Assembly (NCBI GenBank): GCA_051646105.1
Contig: JBOFCO010000137.1
Location: 1 to 21,766, forward strand
Direction: 5' to 3'
From: JBOFCO01 sp051646105
GTDB lineage: Bacteria; Pseudomonadota; Alphaproteobacteria; Rhodobacterales; Rhodobacteraceae
Length of the DNA stretch: 21,766 nucleotides
The notes below the pieces were generated by a model. It had not been told where the DNA came from. It did no database searches and saw only the letters and a program-made list of their open reading frames with translations. The translations under genes were made by a program, and so were the position numbers. How positions within the stretch are numbered: the stretch's first letter is position 1; each line of letters begins with the position of its first letter. Shown here piece by piece: positions 15,219 to 21,766 of the stretch.

Positions 15219-16364
15219 TTACCCCTGAACCATGACCCGGCCATCCTTGCCCACGACATAGCGGCGCACCTGCCGGAACCCTTCCGGGTTCTTTTCCGCC
15301 AGCACCTGATAGGGACGCGCTGGCAGGATGATGCTACGCTCAAGGCTGGTCGCCCCGATATCGACCCCGCGCCCCGAATAGGGGTCAAGCTTGTAAACCT
15401 CGCGGTCCACCTCGCCGAACCAGCCGGATTTCTCGCGCACGGTCTTTTCGCTTTCCAACAGTTCCACCGTCCAGACCAGCGCCCAGTCGTCACCCGGGGG
15501 CGATTTCGCCTCTTCCAGAACCTCGCGGATCGGGCCGGTTTGCAGGGTGAAGGCTGATGAATACATCGGGCCCAGCGTGATCCGCCGCAGCCGCTTCGGG
15601 TGCAGATCGTCGAAATCCTTGTCGAAACCGGTGGCAATCGTCACCAGCTTCAGCCCACCCACAGATTGCGCCAGCAGATGCGCCTGCACGGCGGGCCAGC
15701 GGTTTTCATCCTTCGGCAGCGGGCGGCGGGCAGAATCCTCCACCTCCAGCAGATAGATCACCGGCAGGTTGGCGACGCTGTCATAGATCGCCCAGTGGAT
15801 CAGATACGCCCGCCGTCCGTTCGGAAGATCGCCCAACGTCAGCACCTGGGGCGGTGACTTGACCCAGAACAGCCCGCCCGCCACCAACGCCTCGTTATAC
15901 AGCCGCTGGCTCATCGCATATTGCAGGCGGGTGGGAATGGTCAGGTCGCCAACCATCTGGCGGATCATCTCGTCCCGCATTTGCGCCGCGGGGGGCATGT
16001 CGCGCAGCGCAGCTTCGGCATATTGCGCATCGCTGGCCATGGTCAGCAGTTCCTGAAAAACCGGAAAGCCGCTTTCATGGAAATCGATGGTCAGATGCTG
16101 TGATGACAGCCCCTCGACCCGCCCCGCCATCAGGTATTTCAACGACAGCGCCCGGAAGGTCGCGGCAATTGCCGTGGCATAGGTGCCGACGATGTCACTG
16201 TCGGCCTGCGACAGGCGACGGTCACGGACCATTTCCCCCGCGACACTGCCCAGCAACGGCACGATCCGCCCGAACTTGGCGAAATACCGGCGGGCGGCGA
16301 CATCGTCCTCCAGCCGCCGGTGATCCTTGGTGAGGTCGGTTTTCACATCGGTTTCAGGCATCAT
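15219..16364 (-). CDS. Conserved protein of unknown function in the AAA+ operon
   Basis: A 381-residue soluble protein without signal peptide or membrane helix. The N-terminal third is helical (FGRIVPLLGSVAGEMV, then IVGTYATAIAATFRALSLKY). The C-terminal half is alpha/beta, with strands such as RAYLIHWAIYD, LPVIYLLEVED and GLKLVTIATGFD. It ends with RRYVVGKDGRVMVQG. I do not recognise the family and see no nucleotide-binding or catalytic motif. The ATG at 16364 is the first possible start because TGA lies directly in front of it in frame; a second ATG is adjacent at 16361, and no good ribosome binding site is visible. It ends 4 bp before the AAA+ gene, so the two are tightly coupled and probably interact. 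Confidence 0.8.
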   Translation of the reverse strand: MMPETDVKTDLTKDHRRLEDDVAARRYFAKFGRIVPLLGSVAGEMVRDRRLSQADSDIVGTYATAIAATFRALSLKYLMAGRVEGLSSQHLTIDFHESGFPVFQELLTMASDAQYAEAALRDMPPAAQMRDEMIRQMVGDLTIPTRLQYAMSQRLYNEALVAGGLFWVKSPPQVLTLGDLPNGRRAYLIHWAIYDSVANLPVIYLLEVEDSARRPLPKDENRWPAVQAHLLAQSVGGLKLVTIATGFDKDFDDLHPKRLRRITLGPMYSSAFTLQTGPIREVLEEAKSPPGDDWALVWTVELLESEKTVREKSGWFGEVDREVYKLDPYSGRGVDIGATSLERSIILPARPYQVLAEKNPEGFRQVRRYVVGKDGRVMVQG

Positions 16365-16398
16365 TCATGCCCGCAGTAATAAGGTTTCTTACGGGCAT
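16354..16398 (-). promoter_or_regulatory. Imperfect hairpin and 14-codon ORF between the first two operon genes
   Basis: ATGCCCG and CGGGCAT at 16367-16373 and 16392-16398 pair with 18 bases between them, partly extended by TAA/TTA. The same stretch, read on the minus strand, encodes MPVRNLITAGMNDA from 16398 to its stop at 16354-16356, preceded by AGGGG and overlapping the start of the next gene out of frame. It may be a leader peptide or coupling device, or the hairpin may reduce expression past the coiled-coil gene. The structures are seen; their role is inferred. Confidence 0.3.
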
Positions 16399-16409
16399 GT
16401 CCCCTGCCC

Positions 16410-17498
16410 TCAGGCGTCGCCGCCCCCGGTGTAAAGGTTCTTGTCGTGCTTCTCGACAATCGCGGCGAAGCGGCGGGCGAAACGTTCGTCTGCCTTGGCC
16501 TTCTGCTCCAACACCTTGCGGGCAAAGACCATGTGTTCTTCATGGGCTTCCAGCATATCGGCCATCTTCTGGTTGGTGGCGGCGCCGATGCCGGCCATTG
16601 CCGCCTGCGCCTCCTGATCGGTCTTGACCCCGATTTCGTTTATGCGGTGCGCCACATCCTGCTGCTGCGCGGTTTTCAGCGACTTGGTCAGCGCGTCATA
16701 CAGCACCACGCGCTGCTTGGTGTCGGTCTGCAGCTTGTTGATCAGCACCATCTGCGTGGCAGCCTGGTTTTGAAGGCTGTCAACCCAGGTCTTGCCCTTT
16801 TCGATATAGCGTTCCAGCGTCTGGGATTTCGCCAGCTTTACCTGTTCGTCCTGCACCAGCGCATTGTGGGTCTTGTTCAGTTCGGCCAGTTCGCTTTCCA
16901 GCTTGGTGCGGGCGGCGGCGTCCTGCTCCATCGAAATCTTGTTTTCCAGTTCGATGATCTTCGGATCCATGGCAGCGATCTGCGCGCGTGCAGATTCCAG
17001 TTCGCCCACCGTGTTTTCGCGCTCAGTCAGGGTTTCGGTCAGGTTTGCCTCCACCCTTCCCTTCTGTTCGTTCAGCGATGCCAACTGCCCTTCCAGCAGT
17101 TTCACGATCACATCCGACTTGGAAATCAGATCCTGCAACTTGTCATCCACCGAAGCGCCGCGAAGGCGTTCCTGCCGCATGGATTCCGATTTGCCTTCCG
17201 AGAAGATGCCGACAAAGCTTTCCCATCCGGTTTTCGACCGCATCTCCTCGAAATCCTTGGAAAAGCCGGCGGTCACATCGTCAAGCCCCATGATCAGCTC
17301 GGCGATATTGGCGTTCATCAGTTCGGTATGCTTGTGCACATCGTCCAGAGTCGCGTTTTCGATATCGATGGAAACGTCGGTGCCGGTTTTCAGCTTCACG
17401 CCCGCCGCCTCGATCCGCGCGGTCAGTTCGCTGACCTTGGCCTGGGTTTCCGCAACCTGCCGCTGGCTTTCCAGAACCTGCGCCTCAAAATCCGCCAT
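16410..17498 (-). CDS. Long coiled-coil protein, first gene of the AAA+ operon
   Basis: A 362-residue protein that is almost entirely charged alpha-helix. There are heptad-like stretches near residues 1-35 (FEAQVLESQRQVAETQAKV) and about 115-240 (IVKLLEGQLASLNEQKGRVE, ELENKISMEQ, TKLESELAELNK). A short break, SKTGWESFVGIFSEGKSES, separates them. The C-terminal part (VLINKLQTDTKQRVVLYDAL, then ADERFARRFAAIVEKHDKN) recalls TelA/KlaA-type tellurite-resistance proteins, but only in general architecture. No signal peptide or membrane helix is present. ATG 17498 has GGAGGGAAG upstream. As the first gene after a candidate promoter it probably makes the most abundant product of the operon, as would suit a scaffold or filament protein. 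Function unknown. Confidence 0.85.
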   Translation of the reverse strand: MADFEAQVLESQRQVAETQAKVSELTARIEAAGVKLKTGTDVSIDIENATLDDVHKHTELMNANIAELIMGLDDVTAGFSKDFEEMRSKTGWESFVGIFSEGKSESMRQERLRGASVDDKLQDLISKSDVIVKLLEGQLASLNEQKGRVEANLTETLTERENTVGELESARAQIAAMDPKIIELENKISMEQDAAARTKLESELAELNKTHNALVQDEQVKLAKSQTLERYIEKGKTWVDSLQNQAATQMVLINKLQTDTKQRVVLYDALTKSLKTAQQQDVAHRINEIGVKTDQEAQAAMAGIGAATNQKMADMLEAHEEHMVFARKVLEQKAKADERFARRFAAIVEKHDKNLYTGGGDA

Positions 17499-17538
17499 GA
17501 TCTTCCCTCCGGTGAACCTGCAAACCGATCTGGGGTAG

Positions 17539-17567
17539 GTTATGGCAGATTTCACCCCCTCTGCCAG
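17539..17567 (-). promoter_or_regulatory. Candidate promoter of the seven-gene AAA+ operon
   Basis: On the minus strand CTGGCA (17562-17567) and CATAAC (17539-17544) are separated by 17 bases. Each matches four of six consensus positions. They lie about 40 bases upstream of the coiled-coil gene, in the 124-bp gap to the divergent M20 gene. Support is consensus and position only. Confidence 0.35.
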
Positions 17568-17622
17568 CGGTTTTCGGCAAGGTGCGGTTGCGCAGAGGGT
17601 GACGGGCGGCTAGCTTTTGCCC

Positions 17623-18908
17623 ATGCCAACCGATCCCATGTCTGCCCTGCACGCCGCCATCGCCGCGCGCCGCGACGCCCTGGTATGCTTGGCACAAGAC
17701 CTGATCCGCATCCCCACGCTGAACCCGCCGGGACTGCATTACCATGACATCTGCCTGTATCTGGCCGACCGTCTGGCGCCGCTGGGCTTCCGCTGCGAAC
17801 TGATCCGTGCCGTCGGCACACCGGGCGACAGCGACGCCCATCCACGCTGGAATCTCGTCGCCCGTCGCGAGGGGGTGAGGCCGGGCGATTGCGTGCATTT
17901 CAACGGCCATCACGATGTGGTCGAGATCGGCCATGGCTGGACGCGCGACCCGTTTGGCGGGGAACTTGACGGCGACCGCATCTTTGGCCGCGGGGCCTGC
18001 GACATGAAGGGCGGCATTGCCGCCGCCGTGATCGCGGCGGAAGCTTTCATCGCCTGCTTCCCGGATCATCCCGGCACCATCGAGATTTCCGCGACGGCGG
18101 ATGAGGAATCCGGCGGATACGGTGGTGTCGCCTTTCTGGCCGAACGCGGCTATTTCAGCCCGGAACGGGTGCAGCACGTCATCATACCTGAACCGCTGCA
18201 CAAGGACCGCATCTGCCTTGGCCATCGCGGCGTCTGGTGGGCCGAGATCGAAACGAAGGGCCGCATCGCCCACGGCTCGATGCCCTTCCTCGGCGACAGC
18301 GCAATCCGGCACATGGGCGCGGTGCTGCAGGAAATCGAGGATACGCTCTACCCGCTGCTGGCCACAAAACGCACCGAAATGCCGGTGATCCCCGAAGGGG
18401 CAAAGCAATCGACGCTGAACATCAATTCGATCCACGGTGGCGCGGCAGAGCCGGAGGAGGATTACACCGGCCTGCCCACGCCTTGTGTCGCCGACCGCTG
18501 CCGCATCGTCATCGACCGCCGCTTCCTGATCGAGGAAGACCTGACGGAGGTGAAAGCCGAGGTGGAGGGTCTGCTCGAACGCCTGCGCACCCGCCGCCCG
18601 AACTTTACCTGTGACCTGCGCACTTTGTTCGAGGTGCAACCGGTGATGGCCGACCGTGACGCGCCCGTCGTGCGGTCCACCGCCGCCGCCATCGAACGGG
18701 TGCTGGCCCGCCTGCCCGCTTATGTGGTTTCCCCCGGCACCTACGACCAGAAACACATCGACCGCATCGGGCGGCTGAGAAACTGCACGCCTACGGCCCC
18801 GGCGTGCTCGACCTCGCCCACCAGCCCGACGAATGGATCGGTGTTCAGGACATGGCCGATTCAGCGCTGGTCATGGCGCTGGTGCTGGCGGATTTGCTGG
18901 GGGTGTGA
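17623..18908 (+). pseudogene. M20-family metallopeptidase/deacylase (ArgE/DapE type), frameshifted near its 3' end
   Basis: A dizinc amidohydrolase of the acetylornithine deacetylase / succinyl-diaminopimelate desuccinylase family. All metal and catalytic positions are readable: H96 and D98 in NGHHDVV, bridging D127 in GACDMKGG, E161 and E162 in TADEESGG, E190 in IIPEPLH and H378 in YDQKHID. After RLRNC at 18786 the frame breaks. The expected end (YGPGVLDLAHQPDEWIGVQD, then LVMALVLADLLGV) lies in another frame and stops at 18906-18908. One missing base at about 18787-18789 explains this. Only about 40 C-terminal residues are affected; unshifted, translation would run on into unrelated sequence. 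It may be a true mutation or a sequencing error. ATG 17623 has a weak ribosome site; ATG 17638 is the alternative. Substrate not determined. Confidence 0.85.
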
Positions 18909-18937
18909 CTGCGGCTTCAGTCTGGCGAAATATCCCG

Positions 18938-18958
18938 GGGGCGCGGGGGCAGCGCCCC
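18938..18958. terminator. GC-rich palindrome between the M20 gene and panC
   Basis: GGGGCGC at 18938-18944 pairs with GCGCCCC at 18952-18958 around a 7-base loop. It lies between two convergent stop codons, where a shared terminator is expected. Just before it is GGCGAAATATCCCGGG (18924-18939), which I recall as part of a palindromic intergenic element common in Rhodobacteraceae. There is no T-run on the plus side. Confidence 0.55.
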
Positions 18959-18969
18959 TGCCCTTCCCC

Positions 18970-19809
18970 TCAGACCGGAATATTGTCGATCAGGCGTACG
19001 CCGTCCAGCCAGGCGGCCGCCAGCATCCGGCGCGGTTTGCCGGTCTCGCTGGACGGCATCAACGTTTCCGCATCGCGCAGCTCGATATATTCCACCCGGT
19101 CGAACCCGGCGGCGCGCACCTTTTCCGCCGCCTCGCGGATCGCCATGCGGTCGGACTGCCCGGCGCGGATGTCCGCCGCCGCCGCGCTGATCGCGGCATA
19201 CAGCACGCCGGCCTTCGTCCGCCCCGCCGTCGTCAGCCGGACATTGCGCGACGACATCGCCAGCCCGTCAGCCTCTCGTATCGTTTCGCAGCCGACGATT
19301 TCCACCGGCAGGTTCAGGTCACGCACCAGACGGCCCACCACCTGCAACTGCTGCCAGTCCTTCTGGCCGAAATAGCCGCGATGCGCTTCCGTCATTCCGA
19401 ACAGTTTCGTGACAACGGTCGCCACCCCGTCGAAATGGCCGGGGCGCATCCGGCCCTCCAGCGGCTCCGAGACACCACCCACGGAAACCGTGGTGATGAA
19501 GCCCTCGGGATAGACCTCCTCCACCGCGGGGGCAAAGACCACATCGACCGGAACACTGCGCAACAGCGCCGCGTCAGCCTCCAGCGTTCGGGGGTATTTC
19601 GTCAGGTCGTCTGGGTTGTTGAACTGCTTGGGGTTCACGAAAATAGTGGTGATCACCCGGTCGCATTCCGCCCGCGCCCGGCGGGCCAGCGACAGGTGGC
19701 CGTCGTGCAGCGCACCCATGGTGGGCACCACACCCACAACCTGCCCCGCAGCGCGCCAGCCGCGCACGCGCTGACGCAGTTCCGCGACGGTATGGATGAT
19801 TTCGGTCAT
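18970..19809 (-). CDS. panC: Pantothenate synthetase
   Basis: A 279-residue enzyme that joins pantoate and beta-alanine using ATP, the last step of vitamin B5 synthesis. It belongs to the nucleotidyltransferase superfamily: PTMGALHDGHLSL carries the HxGH motif (H35, H38). FVNPKQFN, MRPGHFDGVATVV, GYFGQKDWQQL and the KMSKS-like LAMSSRNVRL are all present. The length is typical of the family. ATG 19809 overlaps the panB stop codon as ATGA, so the two are translationally coupled. The gene converges on the M20 gene, with a GC-rich palindrome between the two stop codons. Confidence is high because every core motif is intact. Confidence 0.98.
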   Translation of the reverse strand: MTEIIHTVAELRQRVRGWRAAGQVVGVVPTMGALHDGHLSLARRARAECDRVITTIFVNPKQFNNPDDLTKYPRTLEADAALLRSVPVDVVFAPAVEEVYPEGFITTVSVGGVSEPLEGRMRPGHFDGVATVVTKLFGMTEAHRGYFGQKDWQQLQVVGRLVRDLNLPVEIVGCETIREADGLAMSSRNVRLTTAGRTKAGVLYAAISAAAADIRAGQSDRMAIREAAEKVRAAGFDRVEYIELRDAETLMPSSETGKPRRMLAAAWLDGVRLIDNIPV

Positions 19810-20642
19810 GTCTTCGCTTTCTCAGGCAGGGCTTCGGGAAACACATGCTCTGCCGCCGGAAAGGCCCGCGACCGCACCTCGGCGGCATAGGCGGCCACGG
19901 CCTGATCCGCCGCAGCACCCAATTCGCCATAGCGCTTTACGAACTTGGGCCGGAAATCGGTGAACAGGCCCAGCATGTCGTCGCTGACCAGCACCTGCCC
20001 GTCACAGGCGGCCGATGCGCCGATGCCGATGGTGGGCGCGGCAACCTCTGCCGTGATCTGTGCCGCCAACCGTTCCGGCAGCTTTTCCAGCACGATGGCA
20101 AAGGCCCCGGCATCGCTGACCGCCTGCGCATCGGCGCGCACCCGCGCCGCATCCTCTGCCCGGCCCTGCACGCGGTAGCCGCCCAGCGCGTTCACCGCCT
20201 GCGGCGTCAGACCGACATGCCCCATCACCGGCACGCCGCGCGCCGACAGAAAGGCGATGGTCTCTGCCATGTGCTGCCCGCCCTCCAGCTTGACCGCCGC
20301 CGCACCGGTTTCCGCCAGCAACCGCGCAGCATTCTGGAACGCCTGCGCGGGCGACTGTTCATAGCTGCCGAAGGGCATGTCGATGACCACCATGGCGCGT
20401 TCTGCCCCCCGCATCACCGCGCGCCCGTGCAGGATCATCATTTCCATGGTGACGCCAAGGGTGGATGGCAGGCCGTGCAGCACCATCCCCACAGAATCGC
20501 CGACCAGCAGGAAATCGCAGTGGGGATCGGCAATCCGGGCAAAAGGGGTGGTGTAGGCCGTCAGGCTGACGATCGGCACGCCGCCCTTGCGCGCTTTCAG
20601 ATCGGGCGGCGTCAGCCGCTGCACCTTGCCGGTCACACTCAT
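19806..20642 (-). CDS. panB: 3-methyl-2-oxobutanoate hydroxymethyltransferase
   Basis: A 278-residue enzyme that transfers a hydroxymethyl group from methylene-tetrahydrofolate to 2-oxoisovalerate to give ketopantoate, the first committed step toward pantothenate. It forms a TIM barrel. Magnesium ligands are visible as D49 in LVGDSVGMV and D88 in VIDMPFGSY, with catalytic-site residues K118 and E120 in VKLEGG and H142 in MGHVGLTPQ. The length is standard. ATG 20642 has AGGGGTG upstream. It is the first gene of a two-gene panBC unit; panE, for ketopantoate reduction, is not in the window. The promoter should lie in the 176 bp shared with the divergent membrane-protein gene, but I see no convincing boxes. 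Confidence 0.98.
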   Translation of the reverse strand: MSVTGKVQRLTPPDLKARKGGVPIVSLTAYTTPFARIADPHCDFLLVGDSVGMVLHGLPSTLGVTMEMMILHGRAVMRGAERAMVVIDMPFGSYEQSPAQAFQNAARLLAETGAAAVKLEGGQHMAETIAFLSARGVPVMGHVGLTPQAVNALGGYRVQGRAEDAARVRADAQAVSDAGAFAIVLEKLPERLAAQITAEVAAPTIGIGASAACDGQVLVSDDMLGLFTDFRPKFVKRYGELGAAADQAVAAYAAEVRSRAFPAAEHVFPEALPEKAKT

Positions 20643-20818
20643 CGCGCACCCCTATGCTTGCCGTTTCGCCAAGCATTAGCCGCAGTGCAGCGACAGGGAA
20701 AGGTATTCCATGGTGCCGGGCCGGATGTTTGCGCTGACGGTTTCCACGGTGATGTGCCGGATTGCCAATGGCCGGATTTACCGGCACCCTGTTCGCGTTA
20801 CATGTTATGGAGTTGCCC

Positions 20819-21391
20819 GTGCCCGCCGAACCCGTCCTGCCAGAGCCGGAGTGGGCCGGTCACCCCCGCCCCACATCCCGTGAAAGTGCCCGCGCAGTGG
20901 GTGTGGTCTGGGTTCTCATGACGGCGCTGGCATCCTTGCTTTATCTTGGTGTCTGGAAACCACAGCCCGCATTCGACAGCCTGCGCCAGTACCCCAAGGG
21001 GCTTCCCGCGTTTGTCGTGATCGCGATCGTCGCTTTCGGCGTTGCGCTTGTTCTGGGCCTGCTCTGGGTCAATCGCCGCAGGGTTAAGCCGCTGTTCCGG
21101 GTGACGGGTGGCAAGATTATCGCCATGATCCTGCTGGCCATGGCCGTGCCGGTGGATTTCTTCGGCCCCATCCCCGTTTCCATTGTTCTGATGGTAACTG
21201 AGATCGGTGCGCTGTCCCCGCTGGAAATGCTGGCGATGCCTGCCGCACTGGCAACAGGCTATGTCGCGGGCGCTGCAATCATTCACGGCATTCGCAACCG
21301 GGTGCTCCGGGGCTTTGCGCTGATTGCCTTTGCAATGGCTGAAGTTTCCGCCGTCGCCCTGCTTATCGGTCTGAACTTCGACTTCAGGTAA
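20819..21391 (+). CDS. Multi-pass membrane protein of unknown function
   Basis: A protein of about 190 residues with roughly five membrane helices. Recognisable ones are VVWVLMTALASLLYLGVW, FVVIAIVAFGVALVLGLLWV, IIAMILLAMAVPVDFFG, a long hydrophobic stretch around LEMLAMPAALATGYVAGAAI, and GFALIAFAMAEVSAVALLIG. The N-terminus is a proline-rich cytoplasmic-looking tail (MPAEPVLPEPEWAGHPRP). I prefer GTG 20819 because GGAG lies six bases upstream; ATG 20807 and ATG 20768 are in frame but have no clear ribosome site. The cupin gene follows after 2 bp, so they form an operon. I cannot assign a family or transport function. Confidence 0.7.
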   Translation: MPAEPVLPEPEWAGHPRPTSRESARAVGVVWVLMTALASLLYLGVWKPQPAFDSLRQYPKGLPAFVVIAIVAFGVALVLGLLWVNRRRVKPLFRVTGGKIIAMILLAMAVPVDFFGPIPVSIVLMVTEIGALSPLEMLAMPAALATGYVAGAAIIHGIRNRVLRGFALIAFAMAEVSAVALLIGLNFDFR

Positions 21392-21393
21392 TC

Positions 21394-21735
21394 ATGCCCC
21401 ATTTCCTGCGCCTGTCCGCCGATGCCGCCACGCCCGAAACCGGCCGCCCCGCGCCTGAAAAGGTTGTCGAGGGCGACCCCGTCCATACCACATGGAACGC
21501 GGAGGACCGTGACGGGCTTTATTGCGGCTTGTGGCAGTCGACGCCGGGCGCCTGGCGGATCGCCTATGATGAATGGGAATATTGCCGGATACTCTCGGGC
21601 CGTTCGGTGATCGTCGCTGATGACGGTACCGAATATCCGCTGGGCCCCGGCGACAGTTTCATCCTTCGCCCCGGATTCACCGGCATCTGGCGGGTGCTGG
21701 ACACCACGCTGAAGGAATATGTGATCCGGCTGTGA
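21394..21735 (+). CDS. Small cupin-domain protein (DUF861 / cupin_3 type)
   Basis: A 113-residue single-domain cupin. The pattern is that of the cupin_3 group: a Trp-rich entry (GLYCGLWQSTPGAWRI), YDEWEYCRILSGRSVIVADD, then the turn YPLGPGDSFILRPGFTGIWR and the closing VLDTTLKEYVIRL. The His ligands of canonical metal cupins are absent, which is common in this group, so a catalytic role is uncertain. Members related to ureidoglycine aminohydrolase exist, but nothing here points to purine degradation. ATG 21394 follows the membrane-protein stop by 2 bp, with AGG nearby, so the two genes are cotranscribed. Confidence 0.85.
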   Translation: MPHFLRLSADAATPETGRPAPEKVVEGDPVHTTWNAEDRDGLYCGLWQSTPGAWRIAYDEWEYCRILSGRSVIVADDGTEYPLGPGDSFILRPGFTGIWRVLDTTLKEYVIRL

Positions 21736-21766
21736 TGCGTCGGGAACCGGCGCTTTCGACCGTCAT
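21735..21766 (+). CDS. Possible start of a further gene, cut by the window edge
   Basis: An ATG overlaps the cupin stop as TGATG, and the frame is open for the remaining ten codons (MRREPALSTV). The overlap is typical of coupled genes and would extend the membrane protein-cupin operon. Too little sequence remains to judge coding character. Confidence 0.25.
   Translation, partial: MRREPALSTV

Noticed and set aside
16446..17747. 433-residue plus-strand open frame
   Set aside because: Antisense to the coiled-coil gene; its hydrophobic repeats mirror Glu/Lys-rich codons on the other strand.
18909..19890. Continuation of the M20 frame past the frameshift
   Set aside because: It is antisense to panC with no family resemblance; the normal C-terminus of the M20 protein is found one frame away.
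19845..20921. 358-residue plus-strand open frame
   Set aside because: Antisense to panB, whose active-site motifs are intact; His/Arg-rich shadow composition.
1..21766. CRISPR arrays, tRNA or rRNA genes, insertion sequences, phage genes
   Set aside because: I saw no regularly spaced repeats, cloverleaf-like segments, transposase motifs or terminal inverted repeats on either strand.

Overview
The window looks like a piece of chromosome from a high-GC alphaproteobacterium, most likely Rhodobacterales (a Paracoccus- or Rhodobacter-like organism). The clues are hand-counted GC of 60-75% in coding stretches, an alphaproteobacterial protein beginning with a GIGHNGGP motif next to nusB, a DUF1523 membrane protein, an alphaproteobacterial-type dodecin and a panB-panC pair. 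All identifications come from reading translated sequence; no database search was run.

Layout. 1-960: a strong terminator and a DUF481-type outer-membrane barrel gene (minus). 961-1315: intergenic. 1316-2477: nusB and an alphaproteobacterial protein of unknown function (minus). 2634-7175: a plus-strand capsule block, kpsS - OPX lipoprotein - kpsC, which would make and export a polysaccharide anchored on a poly-Kdo glycolipid of the group 2 (ABC-dependent) type; the ABC transporter genes are not in the window. 7217-7684: nrdR (minus), separated from kpsC by a 10-bp perfect hairpin. 7966-9174: a dodecin and a secreted dienelactone-hydrolase-like protein (plus). 9178-10107: a DHFR/RibD-C-fold reductase and a small secreted protein (minus).

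10183-17498 is the most interesting part: a minus-strand run of seven genes, read from right to left. They are a long coiled-coil protein, a 381-aa protein of unknown function, an AAA+ ATPase, a low-GC cargo gene, a 459-aa conserved protein, an 89-aa two-helix membrane protein and a DUF1523 membrane protein. Four of the six junctions are GTGA/ATGA overlaps or 4-bp gaps, so the set should be translated as a unit. I cannot assign it to any described system. The sixth and seventh products are membrane proteins and the first is a soluble coiled coil, so a membrane-associated AAA+ machine is a reasonable hypothesis. The cargo gene (12513-13283) is about 46% GC and sits exactly between the stop of the ATPase gene and the start of the next gene, with both coupling overlaps intact. 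This suggests a cleanly integrated, horizontally acquired gene.

17623-18908: an M20 metallopeptidase/deacylase gene whose last ~40 codons are out of frame because of an apparent one-base deletion. 18970-20642: panC and panB (minus, overlapping by ATGA), the pantothenate pathway. 20819-21735: a multi-pass membrane protein and a small cupin (plus), possibly followed by the first codons of another gene running off the right edge. I saw no tRNA, rRNA, CRISPR array, insertion sequence or phage gene.
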